DNA of 64,000 nucleotides, taken from the NCBI RefSeq assembly GCF_000424385.1, contig NZ_AUJU01000022.1, positions 42,342 to 106,341 on the forward strand, written 5' to 3'. The stretch comes from Butyrivibrio sp. LC3010. Its GTDB lineage: Bacteria > Bacillota > Clostridia > Lachnospirales > Lachnospiraceae. A model generated the notes under the pieces. It saw only the letters and a program-made list of their open reading frames with translations, did not search any database and had not been told where the DNA came from. Within the stretch, counting starts at the first letter, position 1. Every line of letters starts with the position of its first letter. Positions 9,344 through 18,374 of this stretch are shown in pieces. The translations under genes and the position numbers were made by a program.

Positions 9344-11701
9344 TCACTGTTCGTTGAATTGTAGTCCCATCCCCTTGCCTTTCTTTTTTGCATCTCCCAA
9401 AGCCATATCGGCTTTCCTGAAAAGATCATGATAACCTCTTCCCTGATCCGGATGTATCACAAATCCTGCTGAAATCGTGAAGCTTATCTTATCGTTGTGA
9501 TAGTTAACTTCAAAAATATTTTCACAAAGGGTATCAATTCTGCTCTTTAGATTGTCCTCATCAATGTTTTCCACAAAGATCAGAAATTCATCCTGATCAA
9601 GATGACAAACAATGCCATCTCGTCCGAAGATATCATCAAGCCTTGCAGAAATACGCCTCAGAACCTCATCCCCTGCAAAATGTCCATACGAATCATTAAT
9701 CCGCCTGAAATCATCTATATCAGCCATGATCAATGCAGATTGTCCGTGCTGATGTCTGTATAATCTGTTTCTTATAAGCGGTACAGCCGTATGCCTGTTG
9801 TAGAGCCCTGTAAGTGAATCTCTTTCAGCCATCTGCCTTACAAGATCCTTGGAACGCTTGTACTCATCTATATCAAAGGAAAGGAAATAACCTATCAGAT
9901 CCCCCTTGTCCTCCATTACCTGATAAATTGTATGCGTCCATCTCGGAGCCATCTTTTTATCAACTATTCTGTGGAACTCTATCTCATCAGAGGTAATTCC
10001 GCTGTGATAAGCAAGTATCAGTCTGTCTTTTCCAAAGAAGTCCGCAACATTTTCCTGCTCATCCTGAATTACCGTATTCTGCACTATTTCATCAATCATG
10101 TTCTGATAGGACTCATCACTATAGTAAGCTTTATCCAGAATTTTCCTCTTGCTGCTAAGATGAAGTCTTAAGAGCTTATTCTGGGATAAATTGGCTACTA
10201 TGAAAAATGAGTGCTTCTGGAACTGAGAGTATGAGTTGTATTCCAATAGCGAAACAAAGCCTCTTGCCGCAAGGGTAAGGTATACCGGAGATTCCGCCAT
10301 AAAAAGCTCGTCGTCAATACTTCCGATTCTCTCTTCTTCCGCGGGATCATCATCTTCCTTTTTCAGCTCTATGATCTTTTTATTATGATCAAGTGCCTCT
10401 TCATCTTTTTCCGCGACAGATTGTCTGGTGATTTCTTTGCACTCATCCAGATAATCCAGACACTCCTCTTTGGTCATGGGTCTTCCAAAGAAGTAACCCT
10501 GAGCCTTCTCACAGCCTACTCTTTTCAGGAAATCCCAGGCTTCAATGGTCTCTACTCCCTCTGCAAGAGTCTGGATTCCAATCTCTTCTGCCATGTTTAT
10601 AACGTTTTCCCAGATGGCAGTTTCTTTGGGATTCGACCCGAAATTCTGTAAAAACTTCATATCGAATTTGAGGACATCGAATTCATAATCCTTCAAAAGA
10701 TTAAGAGATGAATAGCCACTGCCAAAATCATCCATCCATACCTGATAACCGCCTCTTCTGAATTTATCTATTGTGCCTTTAAGTACATCCTGGTTGTCAT
10801 CCAGGGCACTCTCAGTAACTTCAACATGGATAAGATTCTTGGGAATATTGAACATTCCAACCGCATCATTAACAACCCGGTACATATCCTTTTGATGAAA
10901 ATCCGTGCGCGATAAATTCACCGATACGGGATGAGGCTTAAGCCCCATATCCATCAGTTCCTTGATATCCTGACAAACCTGCCTGATTATGTAGGAGTCA
11001 AGCTTATATATAAGATGTGCATCTTCCAGAATAGGAATAAAAACGCCGGGCATCAGGAAACCATGCACAGGATCCACCCACCTTGCCAAAGCCTCAAATC
11101 CACAGACTCTTCCGGTTATAACCCTTACCACGGGCTGATAGTAAACCTGAATATAACCATGAAGCACAGCATCTCCAATATTGTGAATGATATAATGAGC
11201 AAGCTCAAGCTGAATACCCAGTTCCTTATCGTAATATCTGAAAATACTGTCGTAGTTCTTTTTTATGCTATTGCAGGCTATCCTCGCCCTGTCGCAGGCA
11301 ATACTGATATCCATATCATCCGGATCGATCTCATAGATACCGGCGCGAAGATCAACCCCGGCATCAGGATTATAGCTTTTAACCCTTCTACCAAGATCGT
11401 CAATTCTCGATTCAATGCTGTCATAATATGCAAGCACAACAAAATGATCATCCGAGAACCTTGCCACCATCAGTTCCGGGAAGATCTTACTTATGTGTTT
11501 AGCAATATTCTGCAAAAAACGGTCCCCTGCCTCAAATCCATAGCGCGCATTATAGCTCTTAAAATTCTGAATATCAAAATAAATAATGACAAACTCCCGC
11601 TCTCTGTTCTTGCGGCTGTCCATTAGTTTTTGCGCTTCTTTTCTAAATGAATATAGATTCGGCAGTCCAGTTAACTGGTCAATTTCCTCATTTCTATGCA
11701 T
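9344..11701 (-). CDS. GGDEF-EAL-GGDEF protein, probable c-di-GMP phosphodiesterase
   Basis: A 785-residue cytosolic protein. An N-terminal GGDEF-like domain (1-160) has FSDDHF in place of GGDEF. The EAL domain (about 170-420) keeps all the catalytic residues I can check: EALARW, SVNLS, EVTES, DDFGSGYSS, KFDMKFL and EGVET. A PAS-like linker follows, and a second GGDEF fold at about 628-785 has LDQDEF near 701. Both cyclase sites look dead and the phosphodiesterase intact, so I infer c-di-GMP hydrolysis or sensing. A GAGGGG ribosome site precedes the ATG. It lies in an operon with the hybrid kinase and response regulator. Confidence 0.9.
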   Translation of the reverse strand: MHRNEEIDQLTGLPNLYSFRKEAQKLMDSRKNREREFVIIYFDIQNFKSYNARYGFEAGDRFLQNIAKHISKIFPELMVARFSDDHFVVLAYYDSIESRIDDLGRRVKSYNPDAGVDLRAGIYEIDPDDMDISIACDRARIACNSIKKNYDSIFRYYDKELGIQLELAHYIIHNIGDAVLHGYIQVYYQPVVRVITGRVCGFEALARWVDPVHGFLMPGVFIPILEDAHLIYKLDSYIIRQVCQDIKELMDMGLKPHPVSVNLSRTDFHQKDMYRVVNDAVGMFNIPKNLIHVEVTESALDDNQDVLKGTIDKFRRGGYQVWMDDFGSGYSSLNLLKDYEFDVLKFDMKFLQNFGSNPKETAIWENVINMAEEIGIQTLAEGVETIEAWDFLKRVGCEKAQGYFFGRPMTKEECLDYLDECKEITRQSVAEKDEEALDHNKKIIELKKEDDDPAEEERIGSIDDELFMAESPVYLTLAARGFVSLLEYNSYSQFQKHSFFIVANLSQNKLLRLHLSSKRKILDKAYYSDESYQNMIDEIVQNTVIQDEQENVADFFGKDRLILAYHSGITSDEIEFHRIVDKKMAPRWTHTIYQVMEDKGDLIGYFLSFDIDEYKRSKDLVRQMAERDSLTGLYNRHTAVPLIRNRLYRHQHGQSALIMADIDDFRRINDSYGHFAGDEVLRRISARLDDIFGRDGIVCHLDQDEFLIFVENIDEDNLKSRIDTLCENIFEVNYHNDKISFTISAGFVIHPDQGRGYHDLFRKADMALGDAKKKGKGMGLQFNEQ

Positions 11702-11725
11702 ATTCCCCTCGCAGAAACAAAAAAA

Positions 11726-11920
11726 TCAAATCTCTTTTGGTGCGTAATACTGATTATGCTTATTTATTATTACCGGAGCAGTACTAAAAACTTCGTCCCC
11801 TATATAGCATCTGTCCCTGTCTTCGTCTAATGTAAACTTTCGTCCGTCCGGATCGTTTTTCATAATGTTATCAAGAGCCTCATTTAAGCTTTCTTCCGGA
11901 CTACATAAATAAATATTCAT
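11726..11920 (-). CDS. Small acidic hypothetical protein
   Basis: A 64-codon frame beginning MNIYLCSPEESLNEAL, soluble and acidic, with no motif I recognise. A GGGGAA sequence precedes the ATG at moderate spacing. It ends 24 nt before the GGDEF-EAL gene on the same strand, which makes it a plausible first gene of the signalling operon. Codon composition looks ordinary. It could be a small regulator or a chance frame. Confidence 0.5.
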   Translation of the reverse strand: MNIYLCSPEESLNEALDNIMKNDPDGRKFTLDEDRDRCYIGDEVFSTAPVIINKHNQYYAPKEI

Positions 11921-11943
11921 AACAATTCCCCATTATTTTTTAT

Positions 11944-11980
11944 TTTTGGACAAGCCTCCGACATTGCGAAGCTTTTGTCC
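11944..11980. other. Inverted repeat upstream of the signalling operon
   Basis: The arms GGACAAGCCTCCG and CGAAGCTTTTGTCC pair imperfectly around a short loop, preceded on the plus strand by TTTTT. On the minus strand the hairpin sits just before the ribosome site of the 64-codon gene. It could be a leader hairpin. I see no riboswitch consensus. Confidence 0.4.
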
Positions 11981-12172
11981 GAAACCAATTTCTGACATTC
12001 CAAAGAACCTCAAAAATCCAATCTCCCATGATTTATCTAAGAACTATAATACAACGAATATAGCAGCAAAAGAGCGTTTTTATGTTTTTTTAAGAGTAAC
12101 TACAGTATTACTTTACAAACTTAATAAAATAAATCAAAATAGGAAGGATTGCGAAAAAAGGAGGATTATGAA

Positions 12173-12823
12173 ATGAATTTAGGAGATAAGATACGCAGGT
12201 ATTTTAGTCGCCCCGGATTTGCAAAAAAGTTTTGGATCATGGCTATTGGAGTTTTCTTTATGGGATTTTTCCTCTCATTTCTGATTGAGGTTGATCTCGG
12301 AACCGATCCGTGTACCTTTATGAATATTACAATTTCAAGGCGCCTTAACATACTCTTTGGAACCTGGCAGCTGATAATGAACACTTTCCTGTTCATTATA
12401 GTAATACTGTTCGACAGGCATCAGATAGGCCCCGGTACTATAGCCAACATGGTCTGCATCGGATACACCGCGGATCTTTGCAGATGGATATGGAAAAGGA
12501 CCATCCCTGAATATCTGTTCAAAGAATGGCCCTATAGAGCTGTTATATTTGTCGCAGCACTTATTCTGTTTGTTATCGCCGCATCCCTTTACATGAATGC
12601 GGACATGGGAGTTTCTCCCTATGATGCAATTCCGAATATCCTTAGCAACAGACTTTTTAAGAATATCTCTTTCAAGTTCGTAAGAATCGCTTTTGATGGA
12701 ACTGTCTTACTGATTGGCTTCCTTCTTGGCGGACGAGTTGAAATCTGCACAATTCTTATGGTCTTTCTGCTTGGTCCCACCATTACTGCAGTGGGCAAAT
12801 TCTTAAACAAGTTTGAGTTTTAA
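12173..12823 (+). CDS. YczE/YyaS/YitT-type membrane protein
   Basis: A protein of about 216 residues from the ATG at 12173, supported by AAGGAGG nine bases upstream. The longer frame starting at TTG adds only eight residues. There are five or six hydrophobic segments. Repeated half-motifs near MGFFLSFLIEVDLGTDPCTF and IAASLYMNADMGVSPYDAI suggest an internal duplication, and they match the YczE (COG2364) family of uncharacterised bacterial membrane proteins. This is the only protein gene I accept on the plus strand. It converges on the AAA ATPase gene with only 17 nt between the stops. Function unknown. Confidence 0.85.
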   Translation: MNLGDKIRRYFSRPGFAKKFWIMAIGVFFMGFFLSFLIEVDLGTDPCTFMNITISRRLNILFGTWQLIMNTFLFIIVILFDRHQIGPGTIANMVCIGYTADLCRWIWKRTIPEYLFKEWPYRAVIFVAALILFVIAASLYMNADMGVSPYDAIPNILSNRLFKNISFKFVRIAFDGTVLLIGFLLGGRVEICTILMVFLLGPTITAVGKFLNKFEF

Positions 12824-12840
12824 TCATAATAATTAAACTA

Positions 12841-14352
12841 TCAGACTGCATCTTCAGTCGGCGTTTCTTCTTCAGAATCGCCGGCTGTATTTATTTGTTC
12901 TAAAGATTCAACTGCTGATTCATCTGTATCTTTATCCGCTTCTTCAACTGTCTCTTTATCTGCTTCTGAAAAGACATTAGCTTCGCTCTCGTCATTAAGC
13001 GGAGTATCAAAATTTTCGCTCTCTTCTGCCAGAGAGTTTTCAGCTTTTTCCTCATCTTTTGTCAGAGATGTTTCAGTCTTTTTATCATCTTCTACAGGAG
13101 ATGTTTCTGCCTTTTTCTCATCTTTTGCCGAAGCTGTATCAGCCTTTTTCTCATCTTCCAAGGATTTGTCCAAGAGATCCTCAGAAGTTATGATTCTAAT
13201 CTGTTCAGCGGTAGGATTCTCAAGCTGGGCAATTCTTCTTGCCTGGTTGGTAACTATCTCCTCGAAGAGATTTCTGATTTCTCTTGCATTAGCAAAGTTC
13301 TCAAGTCTTGACAGCTTCCTCTGGCTTATCATTTCCCTTACGTGCTTTTTAGCATCTTCCTCAAGCTCGTACTCATATTTATTAAGATTCATATTGAAAA
13401 TCTCTTCGAGCTCATCAACAGAATAATCCGGGAATTCAATGTACTTGTTGAAACGGGACTTAAGTCCAGGATTGGAGTTGATGAATTTCTCCATAGGTTT
13501 TGTATAACCCGCAACGATTACCACAAGATCATCTCTGTGATCCTCCATCGCTTTAAGGATAGTATCTATAGCTTCCTGGCCAAAGGCATCATTTTCCTGA
13601 GAAAGAGCATAGGCTTCGTCTATGAAAAGCACTCCGCCAAGGGCCTGGTTTATCTTTTCCTGAGTCTTAAGCGCTGTCTGTCCCACATATCCTGCAACAA
13701 GTCCGGATCTGTCCACCTCTATGAGCTGACCTGATGAAAGCACCCCGATCTGCTTATAAATTCTTGAAATGATTCTCGCCACAGTGGTTTTACCGGTTCC
13801 GGGATTACCTGTAAATACAAGGTGAAGAGATACCGGCACAGATTTCATGCCCTCATCCTTACGCATCTTCTGAACCTTGGCAAAATCCGTAAGTTCTTTT
13901 ACATCATGTTTTATTGAAGAAAGACCGATCAGACCATTAAGATCCTCCATGGGATCTGTCTCCGGCTCCTTCTCCTTTGGCTGCTCCTGCTTTACAGGGT
14001 CTGATGTGGTTGTAGCTGTGGGCATGGGAGGCACAGGCTTATCTGCATTATTGAAAAGTGCTCTTGCTTCATTTAATGCTTCATCTGCACTTGTGATTGC
14101 CCTGTTATTCTTTTTATCGTCTTTGTTTTTATCCTGTGCTGAAGACTGGATTTTTCCTAAAATTCCTTTGTCCTCAGACTTTCTTACCCCAATGATATCC
14201 TTACCGTCTTTTACTCTTTCAAAATCTTCACTTACCTGTTTTGTTATCTCCGCTTCCTTTTTAGGATCATCAAACTTCGGAGGCTTTCCATCCCCTCCTG
14301 ATCCAGGTCCAAAGAAATCGTTATACATATTCCCCAAATAGCTGTTTGACAT
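12841..14352 (-). CDS. AAA ATPase of the CbxX/SpoVK type with acidic repeat tail
   Basis: A 503-residue protein. Residues 1-130 are a low-complexity linker with a Gly/Pro-rich N-terminus. Residues about 135-395 form a CbxX/CfqX-SpoVK-like AAA core with Walker A GNPGTGKTT (182-190), Walker B VLFIDEAY (241-248), an arginine-finger region near LKSRFNKYIEF and a small helical domain. The last 100 residues are an acidic tail with a degenerate repeat of about 12 residues related to KDEKKAETS. Members of this family often remodel partner proteins. None is evident beside it here. The mRNA leader at 14388-14490 is strongly structured. GAGGAG precedes the ATG. Confidence 0.88.
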   Translation of the reverse strand: MSNSYLGNMYNDFFGPGSGGDGKPPKFDDPKKEAEITKQVSEDFERVKDGKDIIGVRKSEDKGILGKIQSSAQDKNKDDKKNNRAITSADEALNEARALFNNADKPVPPMPTATTTSDPVKQEQPKEKEPETDPMEDLNGLIGLSSIKHDVKELTDFAKVQKMRKDEGMKSVPVSLHLVFTGNPGTGKTTVARIISRIYKQIGVLSSGQLIEVDRSGLVAGYVGQTALKTQEKINQALGGVLFIDEAYALSQENDAFGQEAIDTILKAMEDHRDDLVVIVAGYTKPMEKFINSNPGLKSRFNKYIEFPDYSVDELEEIFNMNLNKYEYELEEDAKKHVREMISQRKLSRLENFANAREIRNLFEEIVTNQARRIAQLENPTAEQIRIITSEDLLDKSLEDEKKADTASAKDEKKAETSPVEDDKKTETSLTKDEEKAENSLAEESENFDTPLNDESEANVFSEADKETVEEADKDTDESAVESLEQINTAGDSEEETPTEDAV

Positions 14353-14387
14353 TTTATTAGCTCCTCATCTATAAACATATATTTTTA

Positions 14388-14490
14388 TCTGATACAAACC
14401 GGTCTGTTACTATCGTAAGCGCCAGATAACTCTGCTGCTTACGGTAATACCGTTGCCCTGTAATGCTTCGCTATCACGGATGGTATCAGA
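14388..14490 (-). promoter_or_regulatory. Structured leader upstream of the AAA ATPase gene
   Basis: An 8-bp perfect closing stem (TCTGATAC at 14388-14395 with GTATCAGA at 14483-14490) encloses a long hairpin. Its arms are GTTAC-tat-CGTAAGC (14406-14420) and GCTTACG-GTAAT (14437-14448), capped by CAGA/TCTG. A second imperfect hairpin lies at about 14454-14477. The whole looks like a three-way junction in the mRNA, ending about 35 nt before the start codon. I match it to no riboswitch class I know. Confidence 0.5.
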
Positions 14491-14523
14491 CTATATATTA
14501 CTATAATTTATTCAATATCACTA

Positions 14524-14554
14524 CTGCCTCAGGCAGCATAGCCACCTGAGGCAG
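14524..14554. terminator. Inverted repeat near the end of the GH25 gene
   Basis: A perfect 10-bp stem, CTGCCTCAGG with CCTGAGGCAG, lies 30 nt past the GH25 stop. The T tract (atcatttttt) is on the plus-strand side, so it is a weaker terminator for the minus-strand gene. It may instead stop antisense reads. Confidence 0.5.
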
Positions 14555-14584
14555 ATCATTTTTTAACAAATATCTCTTAACAAT

Positions 14585-16081
14585 TTAGTTATACCAGTTG
14601 GATACATCGCATCTGTTAGCCACACCGTAACCTGTTGCACTTGATGTGTACTGCCATGCGAATTTACTGCCTGTGTAACCGCAGTATCCTCTGTAATCTG
14701 CAGCCCATACTGAGTACGGAATCTGTCCCATATCCAGGTTATTGTATAACCAGCTTGTGGATGCATAAACTCCTGAAGGTATTCCCTTTGCTGCAAGCTG
14801 TGCACATGCAGCCTTAACTGCTGCTGTTCTCTGTGCCTTGGAAAGTCTGTCTGATCTTCCGCTTCCGCCACTGCTCTCTGAATCAATGAATACAGGCATT
14901 GATATACTCATTCCTGCAAGCTCATTAGCAATCCAATTGGCTTCTTCAACACCCTCTGCTTCGTTAACTGCAGTTGTAAAGAAGTATACAGAGAAAGGAA
15001 TTCCATGCTGCTGACAATTGTAAACATTACTTCTGAACTTGATATCCTCCTGTAATGTTCCACCTGAATATCCACGATATCCTACACGGATTATCACTCC
15101 GTCACAGCTGTTCTTAAGCTGCTGCCAGTTGCTTACCGTATTGTGGCTTGAAATATCAACCAGTTTTCCTGTTCTGTAAGTCAGCTGATTATATCCTGTA
15201 TTACCACCGCCCGCATTCTCATTTGCGTTGGGATCTTTTACCTTAACACTGCACTTTGCAACCTTATTATTTGAACCTGCCTTGCAGTATATCTCACAAT
15301 CACCAAAGCCCTTTACGGTTACGAGTCCTCTGTTGTCGACTGTCGCAACACTGTCATCTGTTGATCCCCACAGTACCGGTATCTCAGCATATTTCGCAGG
15401 CTTAACTGTTGCAGTTAACTGGAATGTACCCTTATCCTTTTTGAATTCCTTAGAGGTCTCATTGAGCTTTATGTTCTTAACCTTTACTGTCTTTGCAACG
15501 GTCAGGTGCAGCAGATAAACATTGCCGTCCTTCTTGTCGGTGATCGTAATATCACATTTACCCGCCTTTACCGTTGTAACTACGCCCTTTGCTGAAACCT
15601 TGGCAATCTTTTTATTTGATGATCTGAATTTATATGCAGATTTGTTTTTCGTGGTCTTTACAAGTGTTCCGTATCTTGTCACGCCTATCACGAATTTCAT
15701 GCCGGTCATGACTCTGACATTCTCTTCCTGGGAAGCCATGACTACGCCCGGCTGAGCTGCCGGTGAAAAAGGTGTTGCACCCTGAGTGTTAACCGTTGCT
15801 GCCTCAGTGCCGGATCCTGTGTCTGTACTCTGACCTGCTGCAGCACTATTGTTCGTATCTATAACAGCATTATCTGTGGTCGCCAGAGCCTGTATTATCG
15901 TAGCTGAATCATTCCCGCCTGTACTTGCTGCTGAAGCAGGCGCAGCTTCCTCTATATCAATTTCCTTGGTGTAGGTACCTGCATACTTAAGCTTTGCAGC
16001 ACTTACATTCACAGCAGGAAACGATGTGAATAAAACAGATGCAGCTATCACACCTGCCAATATTTGATTTTTTAGTCTCAT
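14585..16081 (-). CDS. Secreted GH25 muramidase with Big2-like domains
   Basis: A 498-residue exported protein that should cleave peptidoglycan glycan strands. It has a signal peptide (residues 1-28, LAGVIAASVLFTSFPAVNVSA) and a Ser/Thr/Ala-rich stretch. Two bacterial Ig-like group 2 repeats follow (TKNKSAYKFRSSNKKIAKVS and the related WGSTDDSVATVDNRGLV). The C-terminal GH25 domain starts at KLVDISSHNTVSNW. The catalytic-site strands VDISSHN and VFIDSESS are present, as is the family's closing WQYTSS motif. It is flanked by terminator-like hairpins on both sides, so it is probably monocistronic. Cell-wall turnover or competition is likely. Confidence 0.92.
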   Translation of the reverse strand: MRLKNQILAGVIAASVLFTSFPAVNVSAAKLKYAGTYTKEIDIEEAAPASAASTGGNDSATIIQALATTDNAVIDTNNSAAAGQSTDTGSGTEAATVNTQGATPFSPAAQPGVVMASQEENVRVMTGMKFVIGVTRYGTLVKTTKNKSAYKFRSSNKKIAKVSAKGVVTTVKAGKCDITITDKKDGNVYLLHLTVAKTVKVKNIKLNETSKEFKKDKGTFQLTATVKPAKYAEIPVLWGSTDDSVATVDNRGLVTVKGFGDCEIYCKAGSNNKVAKCSVKVKDPNANENAGGGNTGYNQLTYRTGKLVDISSHNTVSNWQQLKNSCDGVIIRVGYRGYSGGTLQEDIKFRSNVYNCQQHGIPFSVYFFTTAVNEAEGVEEANWIANELAGMSISMPVFIDSESSGGSGRSDRLSKAQRTAAVKAACAQLAAKGIPSGVYASTSWLYNNLDMGQIPYSVWAADYRGYCGYTGSKFAWQYTSSATGYGVANRCDVSNWYN

Positions 16082-16289
16082 GAAAATACCCCCGAAATTT
16101 ACAAAACTTTTATGTCAGCATAATTGTATCACAAATAAATTAAAAAAACTCCCCATTTCAGAAGAAAAAGGGAGCTTTTAATCTCAATATCGTACAAAAT
16201 ATAAATCTATTTCGTATTTTCAGTCTTAAGGAATGTGCTTTTCACACTCTTTTTGCTATGATCACAAGTCTGTGGGTAGCTATATAAAA

Positions 16290-16337
16290 ATGGGGCCTCA
16301 CTCTGGATGAATCATCATCCGGAGTGATAGCCCCATT
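16290..16337 (-). terminator. Rho-independent terminator of the GGGtGRT operon
   Basis: A long imperfect hairpin pairs ATGGGGC, TCACTC and GGATGA with TCATCC, GAGTGA and GCCCCAT around the loop atca. On the minus strand it is followed by TTTTTATATAG, about 34 nt past the gene stop. Confidence 0.88.
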
Positions 16338-16370
16338 AAACTTTATACATACTTCGCCATGCGATTAAGA

Positions 16371-17390
16371 TTAGAATTTACCAGCCTTAGCAGCTTCTTC
16401 GATTGAAACGGCTGTAGAAACAGTCATACCAACCATCGGGTTGTTACCAGCGCCGATAAGACCCATCATCTCAACGTGTGCAGGAACTGATGAAGAACCA
16501 GCAAACTGAGCATCTGAGTGCATACGACCCATAGTATCTGTCATACCATAGGAAGCAGGACCTGCTGCCATGTTATCAGGATGAAGTGTACGTCCTGTAC
16601 CACCGCCTGAAGCAACTGAGAAGTACTTCTTACCAGACTCAGTACGCTCCTTCTTGTAAGTACCTGCAACGGGATGCTGGAATCTTGTAGGATTGGTTGA
16701 GTTACCTGTGATAGATACGTCAACGTTCTCCTTCCACATGATAGCAACACCTTCCTGTACATCGTTAGCGCCGTAGCAGTTAACCTTTGCACGAGGTGAA
16801 TTTGCATCCTTTGAGTAGCACTTTCTGAATACTTCCTCTACCTCACCTGTGAAGTAGTTGTACTTTGTCTCTACATATGTAAAGCCGTTGATACGGGAAA
16901 TAATCTGTGCAGCGTCTTTTCCAAGACCGTTAAGGATAACACGAAGAGGCTTTGTACGAACCTTGTTAGCCTTCTCTGCGATACCGATAGCACCCTCAGC
17001 TGCTGCGAATGACTCGTGACCAGCAAGGAATGCGAAGCACTCTGTATCCTCTTCAAGAAGCATCTTACCAAGGTTACCATGTCCAAGACCAACCTTACGA
17101 CGGTCTGCAACAGAACCGGGGATGCAGAAAGCCTGAAGGCCGATACCGATAGCTGCAGCAGCCTCAGAAGCCTTACGGCAGTTCTTCTTGATTGCGATAG
17201 CAGCACCTACTGTGTATGCCCACTTAGCGTTTTCAAAGCAGATAGGCTGAATGCCTTCGATGAGGCTGTATACATCAATGCCTGCTGCCATTGTAATATC
17301 TTTACATTCTTCAATAGAAGAGATTCCATATTCCTTAAGGCAAGCCAGGATCTGGGGCTCTCTTCTTTCATATGATTCAAATAAAGCCAT
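16371..17390 (-). CDS. GGGtGRT protein
   Basis: A 339-residue protein starting at MALFESYERREPQ. GGAGGAAAATATA upstream supports this ATG, while the longer frame adds 19 residues overlapping the upstream stop region. It contains the family's name motif in SVASGGGTGRTLHP near residue 265 and a run of Ala/Gly-rich helices. Its biochemical role is unknown. It starts 22 nt after an Fe-S scaffold-like gene, a pairing recurrent in Clostridia and Bacteroides. Together they suggest a metal- or cluster-related function. No signal peptide or membrane segment is visible. Confidence 0.9.
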   Translation of the reverse strand: MALFESYERREPQILACLKEYGISSIEECKDITMAAGIDVYSLIEGIQPICFENAKWAYTVGAAIAIKKNCRKASEAAAAIGIGLQAFCIPGSVADRRKVGLGHGNLGKMLLEEDTECFAFLAGHESFAAAEGAIGIAEKANKVRTKPLRVILNGLGKDAAQIISRINGFTYVETKYNYFTGEVEEVFRKCYSKDANSPRAKVNCYGANDVQEGVAIMWKENVDVSITGNSTNPTRFQHPVAGTYKKERTESGKKYFSVASGGGTGRTLHPDNMAAGPASYGMTDTMGRMHSDAQFAGSSSVPAHVEMMGLIGAGNNPMVGMTVSTAVSIEEAAKAGKF

Positions 17391-17412
17391 TATATTTTCC
17401 TCCTTACCTTTA

Positions 17413-18105
17413 TCACTGTTTTCTGGGATCGATGAATCTTGCAGCATCAGCTACACGGCCATACTGACCCTTAGCCTTATCAAGAGCTGTGTTAGCGTCG
17501 TCGCCAGCCTTGATGAAGTCCATCATCTTTCCGAAGTTAACATACTTATATCCGATGATCTCGTCATTCTCATCAAGAGCGAGGTCTGTGATGTAACCAT
17601 CTGTAAGCTCAAGATAACGAGGTCCCTTATCAAGTGTTCCGTATGTAGTACCAACCATTGAACGTGATCCCTTACCAAGATCCTCAAGACCAGCACCAAT
17701 CTGAAGTCCATCCTCTGAGAATGCAGACTGTGTTCTACCATAAACAATCTGAAGGAACAGCTCTCTCATAGCTGTGTTGATAGCGTCACATACAAGGTCT
17801 GTATTGAGCGCTTCAAGAACAGTAAGACCCGGAAGAATTTCAGCTGCCATAGCTGCTGAGTGAGTCATACCTGAGCATCCGATAGTCTCTACAAGTGCCT
17901 CCTGTATAATGCCTTCCTTAACGTTAAGGGAAAGCTTACAGCAACCCTGCTGAGGAGCACACCAGCCAATACCATGTGTATAACCGGAAATGTCCTTAAT
18001 CTCTTTGGACTGAACCCACTTAGCCTCTTCAGGAATGGGAGCAGCACCATGATGTACCCCTTGTGTTACGGGACACATATTTTTTACCTCTGTTGAGTAA
18101 ATCAT
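17413..18105 (-). CDS. Iron-sulfur cluster assembly scaffold-like protein
   Basis: A 230-residue NifU/IscU-related protein. Conserved cysteines occur in HGIGWCAPQQGCCKLSLNV and ETIGCSGMTHSAAMAAEI, where a scaffold would bind a cluster. It starts at the ATG 18105 with AAGGAGG five bases upstream. It lies directly upstream of the GGGtGRT gene (22 nt gap), and a strong terminator follows the pair. It is not next to isc, suf or nif genes, so I infer a dedicated partner of GGGtGRT rather than general Fe-S assembly. Confidence 0.85.
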   Translation of the reverse strand: MIYSTEVKNMCPVTQGVHHGAAPIPEEAKWVQSKEIKDISGYTHGIGWCAPQQGCCKLSLNVKEGIIQEALVETIGCSGMTHSAAMAAEILPGLTVLEALNTDLVCDAINTAMRELFLQIVYGRTQSAFSEDGLQIGAGLEDLGKGSRSMVGTTYGTLDKGPRYLELTDGYITDLALDENDEIIGYKYVNFGKMMDFIKAGDDANTALDKAKGQYGRVADAARFIDPRKQ

Positions 18106-18315
18106 AAGTACCTCCTTAGAATTTAAGATATAGTGATTTTATAGTGATGATCTTACAATCTATCTGCAAAGAAACGATTACGTCCATAGTATTATATATG
18201 TCAAAAGGGCGCACTCTTCCCTGCTTACTAAACACTACAATTGAGATACTACCAAAAATACCTTGTTTTATCAAGATTTATCTAGACTTTTCCTTTATAA
18301 AATATTGATAAACAA

Positions 18316-18348
18316 AATCCCTACTGCCATATTTCGGCAACAGGGATT
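18316..18348 (-). terminator. Rho-independent terminator of folA
   Basis: AATCCCT and TGCC pair with GGCA and AGGGATT. On the minus strand the hairpin is followed by TTGTTTATC, about 27 nt past the folA stop. Confidence 0.75.
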
Positions 18349-18374
18349 CTATAATCATTTCGATATGCAATTAA

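Noticed and set aside
11944..11980. A c-di-GMP riboswitch in front of the GGDEF-EAL operon
   Set aside because: Only a simple hairpin with AAGCCTCCG is present. The rest of the GEMM consensus and its two-stem layout are missing.
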